This document shows positions 31,533-34,703 of a stretch of DNA of 34,703 bases, in pieces. The stretch lies in the NCBI GenBank assembly GCA_018820205.1, contig JAHJOK010000087.1, positions 1 to 34,703 of the forward strand, in the 5' to 3' direction. This stretch comes from Alphaproteobacteria bacterium (GTDB lineage: Bacteria > Pseudomonadota > Alphaproteobacteria > Caulobacterales > Caulobacteraceae). The notes under the pieces were generated by a model, which was not told where the DNA came from, searched no databases, and saw only the letters and a list, made by a program, of their open reading frames with translations. How positions within the stretch are numbered: position 1 is the stretch's first letter; every line of letters begins with the position of its first letter. Position numbers and translations under genes: made by a program.

Positions 31533-32744
31533 TCAGGCTCCCTGGAGAATCAATGCGCCCTGCTCGCTCATGACACCGCCGGTGCCGGTCACGAACACGT
31601 TGTCGCACGTCTTCAGCTGGCGATCCCCGGCGCGGCCGGCGATCTGGTGAAAGGCCTCGATGACCTGCGACATGCCGCCCGCCGCCCCGGACTGGCCGAA
31701 GCTGAGCTGGCCGCCGTGGGTGTTCATCGGGAAGCTGCCGCGCCAGGTGAGGTCGTTTTCGCGGATGAAGCGCATGCCCTCGCCTTTCGGACAGAAACCG
31801 GCGTCCTCCAGGCTGAGCAATACGGTGATGGTGTAGCAGTCGTAGATCTGCGCGGCGTGCATGTCAGCGGGCTTCAGGCAGGCCATGGCAAATGCGCTGC
31901 GCGCCGCCGGGCCGACCGGTGTCTCAGTCATGTCCGGCGAGTAGCTCGGTGACTTGTAACCCAGCCGCTCGCCGAAACCGGTGACCACCGCGCCGCGGTT
32001 GCGCGCCCTGGCCATCAACTCTTTCGAGGCGACGATGATCGCGGCACCGCCAGCCACCGGCATGACGATTTCCAGCACCCGTAGCGGGTCGGCGACCATG
32101 CGGCTATTGAGCACGTCGTCAATGGTCAGCGGCTGGCCACAGAAGATCGCCTCCGGGTTGGCCTGGGCGTTGGTGCGTTGGTCCACCGCGATCTTCGCCA
32201 TGGCGACCGGGTCATAGCCGAAACGCGCCGCATAGCGCTGGGCGATCATCGCGTAGCCGGTGTTTTGGCCCATGTGTCCGTATGGCAGGTCGAACTCGGC
32301 CTCGGGAGCGCCATAGTTCGTGCTGTGCCCGCCGAAACGCATCGCTCGCATCATCGCAGTCGGGTCTTCGTCCGGCCCCATCGGCGCCATCCGAGCCGGC
32401 AGCACGCAGAGCACCGCCTGGCACAGACCCAGCTCGATAGCTGCTGCCGCGCGCCAGACCATGCCCATGCCGGTGCAGCCGCCGAGGTCGACGACTTCAG
32501 CGAAATTCACCGCCAGCCCGAGGTACTCGGCTGCCATCGCAGGCACGAACACCGACGCCTCGTGAAAGTGCGGGCCATTGATGACCAACCCGTCGAGGTC
32601 TTCGGCCTTGAGGCCGGCATCGTCCAGCGCGCGAGCGGCCAGGTCAGCCACCTGCTCCAGGTGGAACATGCGCGGTGCCGTCGCGTACTTCTCCGGCTTG
32701 TACTGTGCGGCGCCCACGATGGCCGCCTGCCCTTTGAGTCCCAT
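31533..32744 (-). CDS. Ltp2-like thiolase-fold protein (probable steroid side-chain aldolase)
   Basis: A 403-residue protein of the SCP2/lipid-transfer thiolase-like family: AAIVGAAQYKPEKYA, VVDLGGCTGMGMVW, YDPVAMAKIAVDQR, AQIYDCYTITVLLSLEDAG and NTHGGQLSFGQSGAAGG. The thiolase signatures GHPxGxTG and C-terminal CxGGG are absent, as in Ltp2-type aldolases. Ltp2 splits a 17-hydroxy-C22 steroid acyl-CoA into a 17-ketosteroid and propionyl-CoA, and needs a DUF35 partner. The DUF35-MaoC gene directly downstream supports that role. A non-steroid acyl transferase of the same family remains possible. GAGG lies nine bases before ATG 32744, and the gene diverges from the PQQ dehydrogenase. Confidence 0.75.
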   Translation of the reverse strand: MGLKGQAAIVGAAQYKPEKYATAPRMFHLEQVADLAARALDDAGLKAEDLDGLVINGPHFHEASVFVPAMAAEYLGLAVNFAEVVDLGGCTGMGMVWRAAAAIELGLCQAVLCVLPARMAPMGPDEDPTAMMRAMRFGGHSTNYGAPEAEFDLPYGHMGQNTGYAMIAQRYAARFGYDPVAMAKIAVDQRTNAQANPEAIFCGQPLTIDDVLNSRMVADPLRVLEIVMPVAGGAAIIVASKELMARARNRGAVVTGFGERLGYKSPSYSPDMTETPVGPAARSAFAMACLKPADMHAAQIYDCYTITVLLSLEDAGFCPKGEGMRFIRENDLTWRGSFPMNTHGGQLSFGQSGAAGGMSQVIEAFHQIAGRAGDRQLKTCDNVFVTGTGGVMSEQGALILQGA

Positions 32745-32834
32745 GCTTCGCTACCTCGTCTCGAACGCCCGGTGAGCTTCTTGCGCCGCCAGGCTGGCCG
32801 CGCGGTTGCTGTTGTCCGTGGTTCAAAGGTGCCA

Positions 32835-32852
32835 GCCGGTGCACGCACCGGC
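32835..32852. promoter_or_regulatory. 18-bp palindrome in the divergent Ltp2/PQQ-dehydrogenase gap
   Basis: GCCGGTGC-AC-GCACCGGC is a perfect 8-bp dyad around two bases. It lies roughly mid-way in the 218-base gap, 91 bases from the Ltp2-like start and 111 bases from the dehydrogenase start. Its position suits an operator acting on either or both divergent genes. Confidence 0.4.
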
Positions 32853-32962
32853 ATCGTCCATAAGGCCTAGGGCTGCAGACGAGCGGCTACGCCATACGGA
32901 CGAGGTTCGCCACCCGACACAGGCCGATCATGGCTTTTTCCCAGCCAAACAAGGACGCTGCC

Positions 32963-34703
32963 ATGTCACATCGATCACTGCCCCGGCTATTGCCACTCGC
33001 ACTGGCGATCCATGCCTCGTGCGTGCTGGCGGCTCCCCTACCCGACCAGACCTGGCCGCAACACGGGCTGGACGCTGCCGAGACACGCTTTTCTCCGTTG
33101 GCTCAGATCGACCGGTCGAACGTCAGCCGGCTCGGCCTGGCCTGGCAGTTCCGATTCGATCGCCCGCGCGGCGTGCAGGCGACACCGTTGATGGTCGGCG
33201 AGACGATCTACGTCAGTGGTCCCTGGGGTGTGGTGTTCGCGCTGGACGCCCGCAACGGCGAGCTGCGCTGGCAGCACGACCCGCTGGTGTCGGCGCACAA
33301 GGCGGCGGTGGCCTGCTGCGACGTGGTCAACCGCGGGGTCGCCGTGGCCCATGAACGGGTCTTCGTCGGCACCCTCGACGGGCGCCTGCAGGCACTGGAT
33401 GCACACAGCGGCGAGCTGCTCTGGTCGACACAGACCACGCCGCCGGAGCGCCCCTACACCATTACCGGCGCACCGCGCGTGGTCGGCGACCTGGTGATGA
33501 TCGACAATGGCGGCGCCGAGTATGGCGTGCGCGGTTATCTGTCGGCCTACGATGCCGCCAGCGGCGAACTGCGCTGGCGCTTCTACACCGTGCCGGGCGA
33601 CCCGGCCGAAGGCGCCGATGGCGCGGTCTCCGACGAACCACTGAAGAACATTGCGCTGCCGACCTGGACGGGCCAGTGGTGGCTGCTCGGCGGCGGTGGC
33701 ACGGTGTGGGACTCGATGGCCTACGACCCGGAACTCGACCTGCTCTACTTTGGCGTCGGCAACGGCTCGCCACACGACCGCGACCTGCGCAGCCCAGAGG
33801 GCGGTGACAACCTGTTCCTCTCTTCCATCGTCGCGGTGCATGCGAAAACCGGCGAGTACGCCTGGCACTACCAGACCACGCCTGGCGACAGTTGGGACTA
33901 CACCGCCACGCAGCACATGATCCTCGCCGAGCTGCGCCTCGATGGGCGGCAGCGCAAGGTGCTGATGCAGGCGCCGAAAAACGGCTTCTTCTATGTGCTC
34001 GACCGCGAGACCGGCGAGCTGCTGAGCGCGGCCAATTACGTGCCCACGAGCTGGGCCAGCCATGTGGACCTGGCCAGCGGCCGCCCCGTGGAAGTGCCGG
34101 GTGCACGCTACCCCGCCGGCCAGCCCGCAGCCGTCACACCGTCGCAGATCGGCGGGCACAACTGGCAGCCGATGGCCTGGAACCCGCTCACCGGGCTGGT
34201 CTACATCCCGGCGCAGGAAAGCCAGGCGTACATGGTCAAGGCCCAGCCGTTTCGCATCGAACCCGGGCGCTGGAACACCGGCGTGCAGGATCATCCCCTG
34301 CCGACCGACGCCGCGAGCCTGGCGCAGGCGCGTCAGGGCATGCGCGGGCACCTACTGGCCTGGGACCCGGTGCGCCAGCGCGAGGCCTGGCGCAGCCAGC
34401 AACCAGGGATGTGGAATGGCGGTGTGCTGACCACTGCCGGGCGCCTGGTGTTGCAGGGCCAGGGTGGCGGCGGCCTGCATGCCTACGATGCCGAGACCGG
34501 CGAGCGGCTGTGGCAGAGCGATACCTGGCTCGACATCCTCGGCGGGCCGATCAGCTATCGCCTCGACGGCAAGCAATACATTGCCGCCGCCGCGGGCTTC
34601 GGCAGTTCTATGCACCTGTCGGCCAGCGCCCTGTTGCCGCGCCAGGGCCTGGCCGCCAACGGCGGCGTGTTCGTCTGGACGCTCGACGGCAAGGCACAAC
34701 TGC
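32963..34703 (+). CDS. PQQ-dependent alcohol dehydrogenase (partial, runs off the right edge)
   Basis: An open frame from ATG 32963 to the window end, 580 residues so far. A signal peptide of ~24 residues (LLPLALAIHA, cleavage near VLAA) sends it to the periplasm. It is an eight-bladed quinoprotein propeller with tryptophan-docking repeats such as VFALDARNGELRW and LSAYDAASGELRW. Hallmarks are the vicinal cysteines C118-C119 (VACCDVV), the likely calcium-ligand Asn in GVGNGSPH and the catalytic Asp D312 in GDSWDYTATQ. The pattern fits type II quinohaemoprotein alcohol dehydrogenases, in which case a cytochrome c domain should follow outside the window. It would oxidise an alcohol into the respiratory chain. 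The substrate is unknown; a steroid-related alcohol is suggested only by location. Confidence 0.88.
   Translation, partial: MSHRSLPRLLPLALAIHASCVLAAPLPDQTWPQHGLDAAETRFSPLAQIDRSNVSRLGLAWQFRFDRPRGVQATPLMVGETIYVSGPWGVVFALDARNGELRWQHDPLVSAHKAAVACCDVVNRGVAVAHERVFVGTLDGRLQALDAHSGELLWSTQTTPPERPYTITGAPRVVGDLVMIDNGGAEYGVRGYLSAYDAASGELRWRFYTVPGDPAEGADGAVSDEPLKNIALPTWTGQWWLLGGGGTVWDSMAYDPELDLLYFGVGNGSPHDRDLRSPEGGDNLFLSSIVAVHAKTGEYAWHYQTTPGDSWDYTATQHMILAELRLDGRQRKVLMQAPKNGFFYVLDRETGELLSAANYVPTSWASHVDLASGRPVEVPGARYPAGQPAAVTPSQIGGHNWQPMAWNPLTGLVYIPAQESQAYMVKAQPFRIEPGRWNTGVQDHPLPTDAASLAQARQGMRGHLLAWDPVRQREAWRSQQPGMWNGGVLTTAGRLVLQGQGGGGLHAYDAETGERLWQSDTWLDILGGPISYRLDGKQYIAAAAGFGSSMHLSASALLPRQGLAANGGVFVWTLDGKAQL

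Noticed and set aside
33038..34351. 437-residue open frame on the minus strand
   Set aside because: It is antisense to the PQQ dehydrogenase, which has a signal peptide, the CC motif and the catalytic Asp in order. The antisense protein shows no domain.

Overview
The window (34.7 kb, mostly high GC) looks like chromosome of a Pseudomonas/Stutzerimonas-type gammaproteobacterium. It opens with the 3' tip of a DinG-type helicase gene and a tRNA-Leu(UAA). It continues into a large aerobic steroid-catabolism cluster of the kind known from testosterone- and bile-acid-degrading proteobacteria and from actinobacteria. The organism is inferred from gene style and protein resemblance, not from a marker gene.

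Region 1 (1-4889) is accessory DNA. After the tRNA come a small BPSL0761-like gene, a GNAT acetyltransferase fused to an Rnk-like domain (preceded by a five-copy hexamer repeat), a frameshifted small gene, a short integrase-associated protein, and a tyrosine integrase broken by one missing base in a G run. About 690 bases of AT-richer DNA without a convincing gene follow, holding a hairpin and a 37-bp near-perfect palindrome. I read this as a decaying integrative element between the tRNA and the catabolic cluster.

Region 2 (4890-25746, all on the minus strand) is the core of the steroid cluster. Transcription runs from right to left: hsaC/tesB (meta-cleavage of the aromatised A ring), ipdA, ipdB, an enoyl-CoA hydratase-like gene, ipdC, echA20, two acyl-CoA dehydrogenases, a FadA6-type thiolase, an SDR, then ipdF, a MaoC hydratase and a second thiolase. 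Several neighbours overlap by ATGA, so translation is probably coupled. Next come a YCF48-like protein and an RND transporter, two paralogous LuxR-type regulators resembling TeiR of Comamonas, kshA (3-ketosteroid 9-alpha-hydroxylase oxygenase) and one more crotonase. Together these cover B-ring opening (KshA), A-ring cleavage (HsaC) and most of the C/D-ring (HIP-CoA) steps. KstD, KshB, HsaAB, HsaD, HsaEFG and FadD3 are not in the window.

Region 3 (25885-30525) is a compact module: an HSL-type alpha/beta hydrolase diverges from a third LuxR-type regulator, which is followed by an SDR and a Baeyer-Villiger monooxygenase. A ketone-to-ester-to-alcohol branch for a steroid ketone is the attractive reading, but the substrate is inferred.

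Region 4 (30530-34703) has a minus-strand pair, an Ltp2-like thiolase-fold protein and a DUF35-MaoC fusion, ending at a strong intrinsic terminator. The pair suggests hydration and retro-aldol cleavage of a three-carbon side chain. Divergent to it is a PQQ-dependent alcohol dehydrogenase that runs off the right edge.
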